Shown here in pieces: positions 10,494 to 23,500 of a stretch of 64,000 nucleotides of DNA (its first letter is position 1; each line of letters begins with the position of its first letter). This DNA is from Byssochlamys sp. IMV 00236 (Eukaryota > Ascomycota > Eurotiomycetes > Eurotiales > Thermoascaceae), in assembly GCA_001931875.2 (NCBI GenBank), contig MSJH02000642.1, positions 186,001 through 250,000 on the forward strand, written 5' to 3'. Position numbers and translations under genes: made by a program. The notes under the pieces are model-generated. The model was not told the origin of the DNA and ran no database searches. It saw only the letters and a list, made by a program, of their open reading frames with translations.

Positions 10494-13400
10494 CATGGTC
10501 CATACATGCTGTGGGTCCTATCGTTTCGGTAGTGATCATCATTGGGGGGCCCCTCTTGAGCCACCCTGTTGTAACAGCACCTCCATACCGTCTGAGTGAC
10601 ATCCAGAGTCTTCATGACCTTGATGAGAGATGATGATAATACGCGTTTTACCTTTGTCCCATTAGCCAGTCTAAATCTATTTGATATCTAGCCTGTCCGT
10701 CGCAGATCCAACTTACTCTCAGTGAGAGAGCAAGGCTCTTCCAAGCCCCGTGTACTTATCTCGCTCTGTTCGCCATCTCTGGTCGTCTCTGACGCTCTGC
10801 AGGAGCGCTTACGTCTGGCCATTTTGTCCACTCCCCCATTTTGCTGCGCTTTTCATGCAGCAGATTATGGTATGGCGACGAATGTTTAGATTTCCTCAAC
10901 ACTTGGATTCTTGCCGTGACTGTAGACCTATTATACTGCGACTACACCAGCGTTATCTGCATGTTTGTCCTGGGGACCGCTCTGTCATTGTTCTCTGGCA
11001 GGACATGGATCATTTCCCGTTCTGAGTTGCACATTCGACTCTTTGCTCCGTTTATTTGAAAGAGCCAGTTGCCTCTTCCTCGCAGCAGCAGATTCCCCGT
11101 TGGTTATGGTTCGCAAGCATGATATACTATACATTTTGTACATATGCATCTTTGTTATTAGATACCACTGCACATTTGAATTACAGCTGAAGTCGTTACA
11201 CTTCTGTCAACGAAAGGAGTCTTCCACTACGAGCCACCTAGTAAGATCGAGTAGGTCCAGAAATCGGCGGTGTAGACCGCAGAGCAGATGTCGGCAATTC
11301 CGAGTCTTTTCTGAAAGCACATTATCCCTTGTAGGTACAAGGTGCCATTATTACTGGGTATTCTGCATGGAGCCAGAATGAACCGTGCTTTCCTTGGGCC
11401 CTCAACCTGGAACAAGACTAGTTAGTTGAGAGAAGGCAACCCAAGTGGCCACAAAAGACACAAGACCCCAAGCCCAACCACACAACCAATTGCAGCATAA
11501 ACTTGACAGCCTATCTCATAATATAGGTAGTTATAGGAAGTATGGTAGTTAGTCATACAGTCAAATATGTAACTAGTTAGGTATGTATCTAAGATATCTC
11601 GCATACATAACTCTTAAAAACTCTACCCAACCCAACCAGAGAATCTCGGCCAAAAGACGTAGGCTAGTTAGTTAACTAAGACTATCTACTCCGTATTCTA
11701 ATTTAAAAAAGTAGCGGTGTGCAGGAAACATGATCCCCTCGGACTCCTCTTTTCGCTTGCGCTTTGCCCCTCCCCGTCTGTGCCCCGAGCTTTCGGGCTG
11801 CCTAGCAACTATGCTGGGGCGGGGTGTCCGAAGTAACCACAAATACTCCGTAGACGGCGGTTGAAGATAACAATAATAGGCGATGATTTATACGCACGAA
11901 GTTGTAGTCAAGTTACAGATGATAACTATACAGTAATTTTCATAGTTACAACTTACTAGAGTAGAATATAAGCCACCAATTAACTGCATCTTCCACATCC
12001 CCAATCTAACACGGATAACGATAAGGGGGGTTAGAGACTAGAGAGAGAAAGAGGAGGGGGGGTGAAATTGAGATCTCAACCATGTCGCGGTCCAGTTTTT
12101 CTTTCGAATAATTGTGGGGATTTAACCAAGTTGAGGAATGATAATACGTACTACAATCCGCACCATAGACATTAGTGCCAAAGCCAAGCGCAAACAAGCA
12201 CTGTGCGAAGATGGGCCCGGGGAATAATAGAGAAAAGCTTAGCGAAGGTTAAACCGTATGGTATACTCCGTATTAGTACTCCGTATATGCAAGTACGCGG
12301 GCTTTTTAGTGTTTCTCTAGAGTGTGACCTGAGTTTATAACTAGGACGTGAGGGTGGTTTTATCACGCAATATTTCTCTTGTAGTTAATAATCTGTTATT
12401 ATTACCTAGCTGACGTTATTTGCCTGCTAGAGTTCAGCGGCAAATGCGCTTGGTGCCCACACTCTATTCAAGACAGAGGAGTACATACTTCCCCGACTCA
12501 TCCATTTGATACCGGAGAAAGAAGTCTGGGATCCTTAACCGAGTGCCTAGGGCGTACTTAACTTATCTACCGAACATCTTCAATAGGCAAAAGATAGGCG
12601 CCAGCTCCAAGATCCAATTCCTCTTCCCGACCACTAGATACGCGCGTTTCACGATCCGAATATCCCGATCAACCAGCCAGCCAGCCAGCCAGCCTTTCAT
12701 ATCGTATTATCTATTATTGATTTCCTCAAAACCCATTGCCACGGTGTACGTGCATAATGCAAGGGGCCCTGTATACCCCACCTCCTTCTCCGCTAGTAGT
12801 TACTCCACAAGAAACAGAAACAAGCATCACTAAGCTTTTGTCCTGCGGTCGGAATTGAAATATGATCTACCAATCCCCAATCCTAAATATGAAATAGACT
12901 ATGCCCGATACTTTACTCCGCAAATATAGACGATTATTATTCTTCCAGAGCTTTGGTTCTGCAGTCTATAGTTAGTTACATTGGTAGCTGACGTATGGCC
13001 TTTCCTACCTACACGTAAGTTACTCCAGTTATGGTGATACTGATATGATAGGTATGATAAGTTATGCAAAACATATCTCATTTCCCGACCCGAGTGGATG
13101 TCCGACGATGTATCTAGTGCTAGGAGAAATGCGTAATGGAAAGCTTAGCGTCGACACCGCATCTATGATCGAATTCCGTATTCTTGAAGATTTTTAAAGA
13201 CAAAGGGTTGATACGTGTCTTGCTAGGTAGTGAAGTAATTACATAGCATCAAAAATTAGTGAAGTCCACGAATTGGGTTGAGCCGGGGTCAGGTCGTGTC
13301 GGACGGAAAGAACATGCTTTGGACAAGTCCTTTTGCCGCGGTCGAGGAAGATAAAAAAGAATGGAAAAGTGGGAAAGACAATTAATAGAGTTTCGTTAGT

Positions 13401-14380
13401 TAAATCCCAAATTATGGTTTTACCTTTTTCACTTGTTTGGGATCATAGTTATAACTAGTAGTCGGTATGACAATGATTCACCCCCAAAAAAGAAAATCCA
13501 TATTACATCTAGAAGGCGAGTACCTGGCAAATCGACGCGGAGAAATGACCACCATGGGATGGAGGCCCTATACGGACGCATTTATCGATTAGCAAGCGGC
13601 CAGCATCAAACCAGTCCTCTGGTATGCAGGTAAGGTGCCCGACTTTGCAATAGAACATGAAATATGCATGAGAACATTCGAAATCTGCTCACGCCTAAGC
13701 TCTCGGGACCAAGAAGGATGGATGAACCCTTTTTTCATCTTGATTACAACTACAGGAACTGGAAGGACGGTGCAGTAGCTCTACGCCATGAGTTGATTGA
13801 AACAACCCAGAAGCTGGGATTGCAAGAGGTGAATCATCATCCTAGGAAATGATGATCTGGATTAGACGGGATATCTCAAGATTCCTTGTCATGCTGGCTC
13901 AATGCTGTCCCCGAAGAATGCTGGTTAGATATCGTCTGTGTTATCCTTAACTGGAAATATCATCCGAGCGCCTTCCATACACTGATTGGGGATGTGCACT
14001 AATCTTCACAGGTTACAGTATGTTGAGGTTGTATGCATATGTATACTAAGCTTCACTGCAGATTGCGTCCTCAGCGACAAACCAAATTCTTAGAGGTCGC
14101 AAAAAAGAACAAAAAGAACACACTCTCTCCGGAAGTTGACTGCGCATCGTAGCATTCACCACACAATTCCACTGCCCACAAACTAAAGGCTGCATAGATG
14201 CGATATATTTGACGACTTGGACTATATGTCTCCAAATGATTCTAAGCACTAGTCTATGAGGTATCAAACTTTTCAAATGTCTGCATACGCTTCCTTCCTA
14301 TAGGAAATTGCGCTGAATCGCCGACCAGGACGTGGAGGACATGAAATCCAGATAACCGTGGCTCGTGACGAAGAAAGGTA
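10494..14380. other. AT-rich intergenic region between aceA and alaA
   Basis: About 3.9 kb. I see no complete gene. It contains four copies of the TACTCCGTA word (11687, 11844, 12264, 12277), a CCAG tetranucleotide repeat at 12673-12694, and from 13540 to 13860 three overlapping short frames whose translations look mildly coding-like (for example KVPDFAIEHEICMRTFEICS) but which carry stops and shifts and match no family I know. Confidence 0.6.
12673..12694. repeat. CCAG microsatellite, five and a half units
   Basis: Tandem CCAG units at 12673-12694 in non-coding DNA; a candidate for length variation between strains. Confidence 0.85.
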
Positions 14381-15890
14381 TCACTTGAATTCCGCCATAA
14401 ACTCCGCGTGGAACTTGACGATACGCTCAACCCAGTCCGTACCCGGAGCCAAGAAAGTGGTTCGGAAGTGGAATGTGCCCTCTTTCTGACCGAAGCCAGA
14501 ACCGGGGACGACACAGACACCTGTCGCGTCCAGCAGGCGCAGGCAGTAGAATTCGTCAGGGAAGCGGTTCTTGGCCTTCGCAGCCTCGACAGCCTTGGGT
14601 GGCAGAGTGATGGTAGGGAACAGGTACATGGCGCCCTGGCATATGTTAGCTCTGGAATATTGCAACCAAATTAACATTTCTACTCACCTGCGGCTCCTGG
14701 CACTCGACGCCTTCCATCTTCTTGAAGGTCTCGTACAAAGCCAATGCGCGCTTGTGCAGACCATCCCGAATGCCTGTGTATTCTTTCTGGTACAGCTCGT
14801 AGCTGGGCTCGCCCTCCTTCGGGGGGTTGACCATCAGTTCGACCAAGCACTGGCCAATAACTGGAGGGCAGAGCATGATACTGATAAACTTGTAGATCTC
14901 AGCCGCAACATCAGGGTGGAAGCCAACGAGTTCGAAGTAGCCACCACGGTGACCACACTCTCCAACCATACCCTTGGAGACACTGTGCAGCGAAGCAAGC
15001 TCGACATGATCATATCGTCCAGGCACAGCCTTCTGCAGCTCTCGTAGGCGCTTCTTGAACGAGGTGAATTCTCCAACAAACACGTTGGTCTGATAGACCT
15101 CGTCAGCAATCACCACGAGATTCTCGTCCACGGCGAGATCGAGCACGCTCTTGATATCCTCCGGACTTAGCGAAGCTCCAGTTGGGTTTCCCGGGTTAAT
15201 AACCACAATCGCACGGACGTCAATACCGTCTGCCTTGGCCTTGGCCACGGACGCTCGGATTGCGTCGACTTCGGTACCCCAAGCCTTCTCCTCCTCCAGA
15301 TGGTATGGTACACATTGTGCGTCCAGCACAGACAATGTGGCCGTGTAAAGGGGATACTGCGGGATCGGAACGAGGATACCGGTCTTAGGACCCTCGCACA
15401 TGACGTTCAGCAGAGTGTTAACACCCGAAGACGCCCCACCAGAGAGGTAGATATCGTTGGGGTTCGCGGGGAAGCCATCGCGCTGCTCGATGAATTTCGC
15501 TACGCTGGCTCTCACTGCCGGGGAGCCGTGGCTCTGGCTGTATGCGCCCACACTCCGAATGTCCTTCAGCAACCTTTTGGCGCGGTCAATAACATCCTGC
15601 TTGTATCCAAGTCCGTTCTTCAACACATCCTCGTTCTCCAGCAGAGGGGGGTATTCGAGCAAACTCAGGACCTGGCGGAAGAAGGTAATAGGCTTCTGGT
15701 CCAGCTGCTGAGGGTTTCCGATGTTGGCAAAGATCACACTGTCGAACGGCAAGGATTTGTCGCCCTTCTCCAGCCGCACACGATATTCCTCTGCCTTCGT
15801 AGCCAGCTCTCCACGGACGGCATACTTAGCGGCTTTGACGTTGGGGTTGATGTTGTCGACCGTAAGACGGCCGAAACGAGGGAGGGACAT
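14381..15890 (-). CDS. alaA: alanine aminotransferase
   Basis: Two exons on the minus strand, 15890-14688 and 14635-14381 (intron 52 nt), give 485 residues. It interconverts alanine and pyruvate with 2-oxoglutarate/glutamate using PLP. It is a class I/II fold-type I aminotransferase: substrate-side FANIGNPQQLDQKP at about 54-67, GAYSQSHGSPAVR at about 115-127, NPGNPTG at 232-238, ADEVYQ at about 262-267 and the PLP lysine Lys306 in SVSKG. Exon 2 supplies the C-terminal cap (GSGFGQKEGTFHFRTTFL). Sequence order is that of fungal and mammalian ALT/GPT. The frame stays open upstream of ATG 15890 to a likely 3' splice site at 15914 with a GCTAAC branch at about 15935, so a longer, possibly mitochondrial, form may begin in an upstream exon. 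Ala aminotransferase AlaA affects adherence of A. fumigatus biofilms. Confidence 0.93.
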
Positions 15891-17050
15891 CTTGGGGTCC
15901 GATTTTGACAGGTCTATATACCAACAAGGTGCTAGTTAGCTGACGGGACGGTCTTCCTCGGTAAATTTAACGTTGTGAGAATATCTTCCTGGTCCTCCCA
16001 GGGCAACGACGACTCTCGGAAACAGAAGGCTGGCCACGGAGCTTCCCGGGTGACTAGAGGTACACGCGACAACACAGTGAGTGGGGTTGAAGGACAGACT
16101 AATAATTTACGGACCCAAAAGACGAAGCCAATGTTTCGCGACAACTTGACAGCTGTAGACCACGGGAGGGGAGGAGGGGCTTGTATCATTACTTAAAAGG
16201 ACGACGCTCAAAACTCGTACCTGGAGAGCTAGCGAGACTCTGACCCCGCGTCGAGCTCAAGAAGCGCTGGGGGACATATAAATGCCCTGTGAAGTTGCCG
16301 GGCCATAGGAGAGAGCATGGCCGCGGAGTCAACCGCGCACGGCATAGCGATATAGTCTGGTTCATGTTGTTTTAAGATGCCGATACCCACCAGGAAGGGG
16401 GAATATCTTCCCGCGCGGCGGAAGATTTCGCGATAGATGGTTTCTGTGGGCGGTGAGGGCGCAACCCCGATAGATAGTCTAGTAGGCCAGAAGCCAGTCG
16501 CACAGCCAAGGGCAATCCATCATAACGGCCTTCCCCGCGCATCTATATATCACAGAAGAATTTGCAGAGAAGAATCTAGACCAGGTGATGAGATGGTGAA
16601 AGCCACAGTCAAGGATATCTATTGGGTTCAAGATCTGGCTGCGCCGTTGGTTGAGATCAGACGGCACCACGCAGGGATTGCTGCACCGCGGACATACCCG
16701 GGGTGAGAGGAGCAGTATCGGATTCTAATCATTGGTTGCGCTGGTAATAATATTAGGATGTTTACAAGGTCGCGTCAGGAGCAAGAAAGACGAGAACTGA
16801 CGATGGCTGTCATGGCATGGTCCCTCCGACGACAATCGGGAGGAGTTCCAGTTACAGATGATAATGACATGGAAACGCGCCCGATTATAACCAGGGACCT
16901 ATCTACGGAAATAATAGTCTCACTTGAGCCATGTCATGGAGAAGTTCAAGGTATATCAGTCGTCATTTTATGTCAATGCAGCCATGTATCTGAATGGACA
17001 ATAAATCCCCCGACACCCACCCGGCCGAGAAAACACGTAGAACATCACAT
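15891..17050. other. intergenic region, alaA promoter and rpn7 trailer
   Basis: Upstream region of alaA (minus strand) and 3' flank of rpn7. A probable 5' intron end for alaA lies at about 15914. No other gene is supported. Confidence 0.6.
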
Positions 17051-18647
17051 CTAGCTTCGTTCGCTTCCGCGCAGTCTGACGGTTTGTCCGTATTTCTGCA
17101 GCTTCGTGATAAGAGCATCACCCTGCTTAACCACATCCGCATACTGCTTGTTCTTGTCGTCAGGTCGGTTGGTCTCGATGATGCCATTGACCCGGTCGAT
17201 CGTGCAAGGTATCCGGTCGGCAGCGATGAACTTAGCCAGATCCCTAGATTGTGTCAGCATAGTCTGTGATGACCGCCAATATACTTGTACATACCGGTCG
17301 AGGAAGTCCACCGTCACGCCAAAGTCGCTGGCCATGCTAGCCAGTCCAACCACCCTGTAGCTCTGGAGGAGCTGCTGGTATCCTCTCAGTCTCATCTCCC
17401 GGACAAACCACGCGCGGTGCTCGTAGAGATATCGGTCCTGCGTGAGGAAGTTGTCCTCGACAGCAGCAAGGGCGACGAAAAATGAGCGATAGTCGCCATT
17501 GTACAGGCTACTGACCAGGTTGGCCAAGGGCGAGAAGTCCATGGGGGCTTCAGCCTCAGCCTGGGTGCCGGAGCCAGTACCCAGCGTCGTCAGGTTGACG
17601 ACCGTGGATGCTGTGCCCGGAGTAGCGCTCGACACAGAGACATCCTTCATCTCCTCATCCGCCGCTGCTGGTCCCGAAGAGACAGCACCAGTCAGAGCGG
17701 CGATTCTGTTGTCTTCACCTTCTCCAAGGATAGCCTTGATTTCCGGCGCATCCACCACCTTGGCCTTGAAGTCGACTCTCTTGAGGGAAAGCGAACCGGC
17801 TAGGACAGCGTAGATCACAAGGGCAGAATAACTGCAGAGTTCATAGCTGGTAAAGGTAGACAAGCTGTCCAGCAGAAGAGGAGCAGCAAGGTTGTATGAG
17901 CGAATCGTAAGAAGGTGAAGGCCCTTGTACGCCTTCAATCGGTTCCTCCGGTCCCAGTCACCACCGCTCTCCACCAACGCATTCGCGCGCTCAACCTGCT
18001 TCTTGACAAATACCCGGTCACCGAAGAACAATCCTACCCGGATCATCGCCAGCACCAGATCGATCTTTGTGCCAAGAATGCCCGTCTTCTCGAGCACGTC
18101 CTCGTATGACGTGATTGCCTTGTCCTGTAGGAACATGGACCGTCAGCGCTCTATCCTGAGTGAAATATCCTATGCCTGTCATTCTCACCTTGTCTCCTAC
18201 TCGGGCCCAGAACTCTGCGCGCTTGCCACGGGCAGCTTGCACTTCCGTGTCTCCAGCAGCTTCGGCCGCCTCTTCCTCCTCCTTCTGGTATGCTTCCAGC
18301 TCCTTCTTATTCTCCTCTACCAACGACTCGTAAAGCTTCTCGTCCCATGGAAAAACAATCTTATTCGAAAGCTTCTTTGTCGCGAGCAGGTTGGAGGTGA
18401 TAACCTGCTTGTTGGTGCCGTGCTGGGCATGTTGAGGAAGGCCTTCACCGGTGCTGTTCAGGATACCGTCGACGGGATGTGCGAGGTGTCGGTATAGGGG
18501 AGCCATCTTGTGTTCCTCGATCGCATTCTGGAGCTTCTTCAGCGAATTCTGCTGCACCGTGGGCGAACATGATGGATTGGAGATGTTGAAGATGTCCTGG
18601 GCGAGGGTGAGGTCGGGGTACTTGGCGTATTGCGGATCGGACCCCAT
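17051..18647 (-). CDS. rpn7: 26S proteasome regulatory particle lid subunit Rpn7
   Basis: Three minus-strand exons, 18647-18189, 18124-17295 and 17243-17051 (introns of 64 and 51 nt), give 493 residues. Rpn7 (PSMD6) is a PCI-domain subunit of the proteasome lid and helps assemble it onto the base. The N-terminal third holds the Rpn7 helical-repeat region (MAPLYRHLAHP, PWDEKLYESLVEENKKELEAYQKEEEEA acidic helix). The middle has TPR-like helices (AITSYEDVLEKTGILGTKIDLVLAMIRVG, RRNRLKAYKGLHLLTIRSY). The C-terminal PCI winged helix ends with FIAADRIPCTIDRVNGIIETNRPD. Residues about 210-260 are an Ala/Glu/Thr-rich insert (SSGPAAADEEMKDVS) not typical of yeast, so the protein is longer than the usual 390-430. 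ATG 18647 starts MGSDPQYAKYPDL; an in-frame ATG 29 codons upstream gives a poor leader. Confidence 0.94.
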
Positions 18648-20482
18648 GGTGGCGGGGAATGAAGAAAACGACGGCTCAGGAGAGGGACGAGGAGGGCGAA
18701 ATAGGAGGGAGGACCAGGAGTTGTTTGGTTTCAAAGACGGGTTGGGTTACGTCTGGATGTTTGGACGATGATATCCAGGCTGCGGTGCTCACGTAGCTGA
18801 CCCGAGCTCAGCTGGGGCCACGTTTTTCCAGCTCCGAGCATCGCCCGCTTACAACATTGACATGCAAGGAACCTCACAGCTAGTACTCTCAAGTTCTTTT
18901 CTTTTCCTGATGATGGTTTATTCCTTGATGGGTGTTAATATTCAGTGTGCTCTATGATCTGTCATTGAGTTTATCTCAGGGAACACACATCCTCGTGATA
19001 TTCCCCATCGGTTATATATTTTGTCGGCGCACAAAGCGTACGTACAGGTGATCTGTCGTATCATCCATTTGTAGCAGGTTCTTTGATATCCTAATTATAG
19101 GATAGAACCTACTATAGTAGATCACTAGGATCTAGATACTTTGTATTCTACAGGAGATAACTATGAGTTCAACCCCCCGCCTAGAACTAGAGTCAAGCAA
19201 GCAAGTCAAGCAGCCCAGATATATCAGCTAGGTGGTTCAATATCATGACCGTGCTTCCGTGCTTTGGACTCGACATATTTCCTCGTCTGCTTTTGTCGCA
19301 TGTACTGTATTACTTATATCTCCTAGGATTCCTATGGCGCGTATTCCAAGTATACGGAATCCAAATGCATTGATACATCTGGCATGCTCATTTCTGATTG
19401 GCAGCGCTAGCTTTGCCTACCCTTCGATACCATCTGTTTCCAATTGATGTTGTGAAAGGTCGTGGTATATGATTGCGCCCTCCGATTTAATCAACTGGAG
19501 GATCTTGGTTCCACGGATGACATAGATTGCGAGACGGCTGAGTTCTTAATTAACTACCAATAAGTTTCTACAATAGTTAACTAGTTCAGAATAGCCATTC
19601 TTTCCCTTACAAATGTCGTCCCTTTTGAGATATTGCCCCCAGTGCATATTCTGATGTGGACAATAGTGTATTCTCAAAGATTGGAAATTGAAGAGTCTTG
19701 GTTTGCGGTTGTATGGCCCGCTACTTCATCTGTTCAACCCGCCCCCTCCGTAACTTTCAGAGCTCCGATACCAGCAGCTTCTTGATCAGAATTAGAGGCA
19801 GTGTTCCTGGAATTCCCAAACCATTTTACTTTTTGCGTGCGTGTATTTTTCCGCGTCTATGTGCGAGCTCAGGTCCGATCTCGAGTCTTGGTGGCACCCA
19901 CGTGCGGCGCCTTTAACCCGCATGTTTTAGCACTGCGTAACTAGTGGAACCCCAGAGAAGAGAAGGTGGATTCGGATAATTTTGATATCGGGTCACTCAC
20001 TTCCTGCAGTGTACTACACGGTCTCGACTGGCACCAACTGTGAGACGATGTAGGCCGCTTGATGAATGTACGCGTTGGCCATCGTTGTCAACTCGCCAGT
20101 TGCAATGATACTGCCCAGCACGTGGAAATGCTGGGCTGAGCCGGTGAGCTGGTTGGTCGATAACCAGGCAGGGTTGCACCCGCTAGAGGAGGGCCGATCG
20201 GGAGAGCCGACAGTAGAACCGCTTTGGTGCAGAGCTTGAACGTGAACCTTCTAGCATTCTGGCTCAAGAGAGGCTAAGAATCATGGTCTATCCACGGAGG
20301 CGAATCGGTTGCATCCCGCTCTGGGATATCCGCTGATAACGTCTGGTCCCTCTTGGAGCGGTACAAATGCCTGGCTGTCCGCTGTCCTCTCGACTATCAG
20401 TCCGATCAACTCTGCTCTTGTAGACTGTCCAATCCCTCGCGCTGGAGCGCTACTGTTGATACTTAACGGACCAGCTATAGCC
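18648..20482. other. divergent intergenic region between rpn7 and the Git1-like permease
   Basis: About 1.8 kb between divergently read genes; it must hold both promoters. It is AT-rich in the middle (18900-19700). No further coding segment is convincing; short frames here lack motifs. Confidence 0.6.
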
Positions 20483-22255
20483 ATGGCCTCCAAGCGGGAC
20501 CAGAGCACTTACCTCGACGCTGCGGCTGAAAAGCAGCAGCTCCCTATCGACAGCGTGACGAACAGTGTCGACGGGCCTGTCGAGATCGTGCCACTGGAAA
20601 ATCTTCCCAAGAGTCGTTGGGAGCGCAGTTGGCCTACCATTGCTTGTGGTGCTGGTCTCTTTTCCGACGGTTATCTCAATGGGGTGGGTGGATGTTCTAC
20701 ATATACTCTTATGGCGGGGTTGAAAGGGCTGACACGAGCGAACTACAGGTGATCGGGTCCGTGAACACCATCCTGGGTATCCTCTATCCCAAGGAATATG
20801 AAAACTCTCCCGCTAGCCAGAATGTCTCGTCCATCACCTTCGCGGGAACGGTGCTGGGGCAGCTCGTGTTTGGAGTTGTCAGTGACCACTGGTCGCGCAA
20901 ATGGGCGCTGATGATTTCCACTGTCATTCTCATCATCTTCGCGGCGCTCTCTGCCGGTTCTTACGGGTTGGACGGTAGCATCTATGGCATGTTCGCCGCG
21001 CTGACTGCCTATCGTTTCTTCCTCGGAGTGGGCATTGGCGGAGAATACCCTGCGGGGTCCGTCGCGGCGGCCGAGAGCACGGGTGAACTGAAGAAGGGTC
21101 ATCGCAACCGTTGGTTCATCATGTTCACCAACTTTCAGATCGATGCCGGATTCGTTGTTGCCGCCATTGTCCCAATGATCCTGGTGCTTATCTTCACGGA
21201 GGATCATTTGCGGGCTGTCTGGCGTGTGGCTCTGGGGCTCGGGGTCATTCCACCCCTCAGTCTGTTCTATCTGCGATTGAAGCTGAATGAACCCGAGGAG
21301 TTCAACCGGGAGCGGATGCACAAGTACCCAGTCTGGCTGATTATCAAGTACTACTGGTGGCGTCTGGTAAGGCTAGCCGGCTCTTTTCTTCTTCGCTTGA
21401 ATGCGACTGATACTGACATGTTAACCCAGAGTGTCGTCTCCTTGATCTGGTTTGTCTATGACTTCTCGTCGTATTCATTCTCTATTTACTCGTCCAAGTG
21501 GATCAATATTATCATCGGCGGGGAGGCTCCGCTGTGGCAGCAGTTTGGCTGGAACACCCTTGTCAACGCCTTCTACATCCCTGGCTCGTTCCTGGGAGCG
21601 TTTGTGAGCGACTGGCTGGGCCCCCGCAACGCACTGGCCTTTGGAGTTCTCGCTCAGGGAATCATTGGATTCATCATGTCGGGCTGTTACGCATGGCTGG
21701 CCACTCCGCAGTACGTTGCTGCGTTCGTTGTGGTCTATGGGTAAGAGGATCCTTCAGATATCTTGTAATCGCGACTGACATGTGAATAGAATCTTCCTGT
21801 CTCTTGGTGAGCTTGGTTCTGGTAACAACATCGGACTGATTGCCTCTAAAACGAGTGCCACTGCCATCCGTGGCCAGTACTATGGGATCGCCGCCGCGAT
21901 GGGCAAGATTGGTGCCTTCGTGGGCACGTATGTTCTTCCGATTGTTCAGAAGAACGCCCCCAACCCGACGCGTTCTGGACAGGATCCTTTCTTCGTGTCG
22001 AGTGCGCTGTGCATCTTCAGTGCGGCGCTGGCGTTCTTCCTGCTCCCGCACATTGGACAGGTAAGTTACGATCTCGGCAACAATGGGCCGATTCAGTACT
22101 GATCAGTATCTCTGCAGGACACGATTACGGAGGAGGATCTTAATTTCCGTGCCTATCTCGAGGCGAATGGCTACGATACTTCCAACATGGGCAACAGGGA
22201 CGCCAAGGGGCGAACCCCCCAGAACGCTGCGCCTGAAGTCACCGCGGAAGTATGA
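20483..22255 (+). CDS. MFS permease of the glycerophosphodiester (Git1) type
   Basis: Five exons, 20483-20683, 20749-21366, 21430-21740, 21790-22060 and 22118-22255, give 512 residues with 12 predicted membrane segments. It belongs to the phosphate:H+ symporter branch of the major facilitator superfamily: GLFSDGYLNG in helix 1, the loop 2-3 signature GVVSDHWSRKW at 108-118, GVGIGGEYP in helix 4 at 160-168, and an SATAIRGQYYGIAAAMGKIGA loop-10/11 block. The long central loop ending in KYYWWRL followed by SLIWFVYDFSSYSFSIYSS matches yeast Git1, which imports glycerophosphoinositol and glycerophosphocholine, more closely than Pho84. Substrate is therefore likely a phospholipid-derived glycerophosphodiester or Pi. 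Intron 2 is 63 nt and stop-free in frame. Confidence 0.88.
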
Positions 22256-23500
22256 GTCTCTTAAAATCTTGAACCAGGACCGCACGGCACACGACAGTGA
22301 GTACCAGTCTCATCACCTTCTGCACATGTCCAGTAATACCGTACCGCCCACACTCCGGGGGTAGTCGCTTTGTCGCGTCTACAGCTACATGGGAACAGCA
22401 GCCCTCGCCAGTTGAATTCGCCCGTTAGTGATGGTAGAGAGTTGAGACGAGAGCTGGGTGCAGCCATGATCTCACCGCCCAACGATGATAGAGAAGGCCC
22501 GATGCAGCATGGAAAAGAGACGAGTCGTAGAGGCGCAGTCCCACGTATCCAATGGATGGAGGCGATCGATTTGGCCCTTCGTATTTCAAAATTTATGCCC
22601 AAGATCCCGTGTACCTTAGCGTTGCCCTGTGCCGGAAGGGAGATGATTGTATAATTGTTAGCTACCAAGAGCCCACGAGCTTCCAGCACTCTCCTTCGCA
22701 GCCATCCTCTCCGAACGGCCGAGTGCCTTTGTAAATGCCCTCGAGGAGCATCCCACCCAACTGTCAACTCATAACAGCCAAACCAATTGGACAGTAGACG
22801 ATCTCACATCGATCAAAAGAGCACCCGTCGATCCATCGAGAGTGCGCATGGTTGTGTGCGGGGGACCATATAGATGGCGATTCCTCTCGTCTTCTCTGGC
22901 TTTCTCCATCTCCCGGTCGCAGAGATGTGGGGAGAGATGGCGCGCGGTCGGGGTAAGTAAGTCGTTTCCCCGCGTCTCCGAAAGACGAGTCAAAAGGAGG
23001 TGAATGTCATCTTCAAGCTCATTTCTCTCTTCTTTTTGGATTTAAATCCATCCTAGGGATTATTATTATTATTGTGATTATTATCTAATCATTGAGAAAG
23101 TTCAACTGCAGTGGGGTGGGAGTTTCAGCAATTGATCCATAACTAAAGGATTAACTTAACTACTACTAGTTCCAACTTCACGGACATCCGCAACGGCATC
23201 GCACTCACGGCGGTCGGCTTTCCCCAGCCCAGCCGAGGTTGACCACTTAATTAAATCGACACAATCCATCCTCCATCCCTGACGTCTCCGACTCCATATA
23301 GTGTGTCTGTTTCCGTTCCTAGACCCGCATTCTCTCTCTTCTTTCTCCTCTCTCCCATCCTTATCCAAGCCTCCACGTCTAGCCCGGTCTCCGCCGACAT
23401 AAATAAATACCGGAAGCACCGGACGTCACCAGCAGTCATCTCAGTACTCATCATTCACGAACAAGTCGTGCAATCGAACAAAGTCATCACCACCACAACC
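22256..23500. other. intergenic region, pex11 promoter
   Basis: Trailer of the permease gene and promoter of pex11. It contains an ATT repeat at about 23059-23074 and a CCGAGG hexamer at 23235-23240 resembling the fatty-acid response element core. No gene seen. Confidence 0.6.
23235..23240. promoter_or_regulatory. CCGAGG, candidate FarA/FarB fatty-acid response site
   Basis: The hexamer CCGAGG/CCTCGG is the core bound by FarA and FarB in A. nidulans and is over-represented before beta-oxidation and peroxisome genes. Here it lies about 260 bp upstream of the pex11 start codon. A hexamer can arise by chance, so this is only suggestive. Confidence 0.35.

Noticed and set aside
13433..13852. Small protein genes at 13433-13633 and 13664-13852
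   Set aside because: Three frames overlap, each broken; no family match. Possibly an old remnant, but not enough support to annotate.
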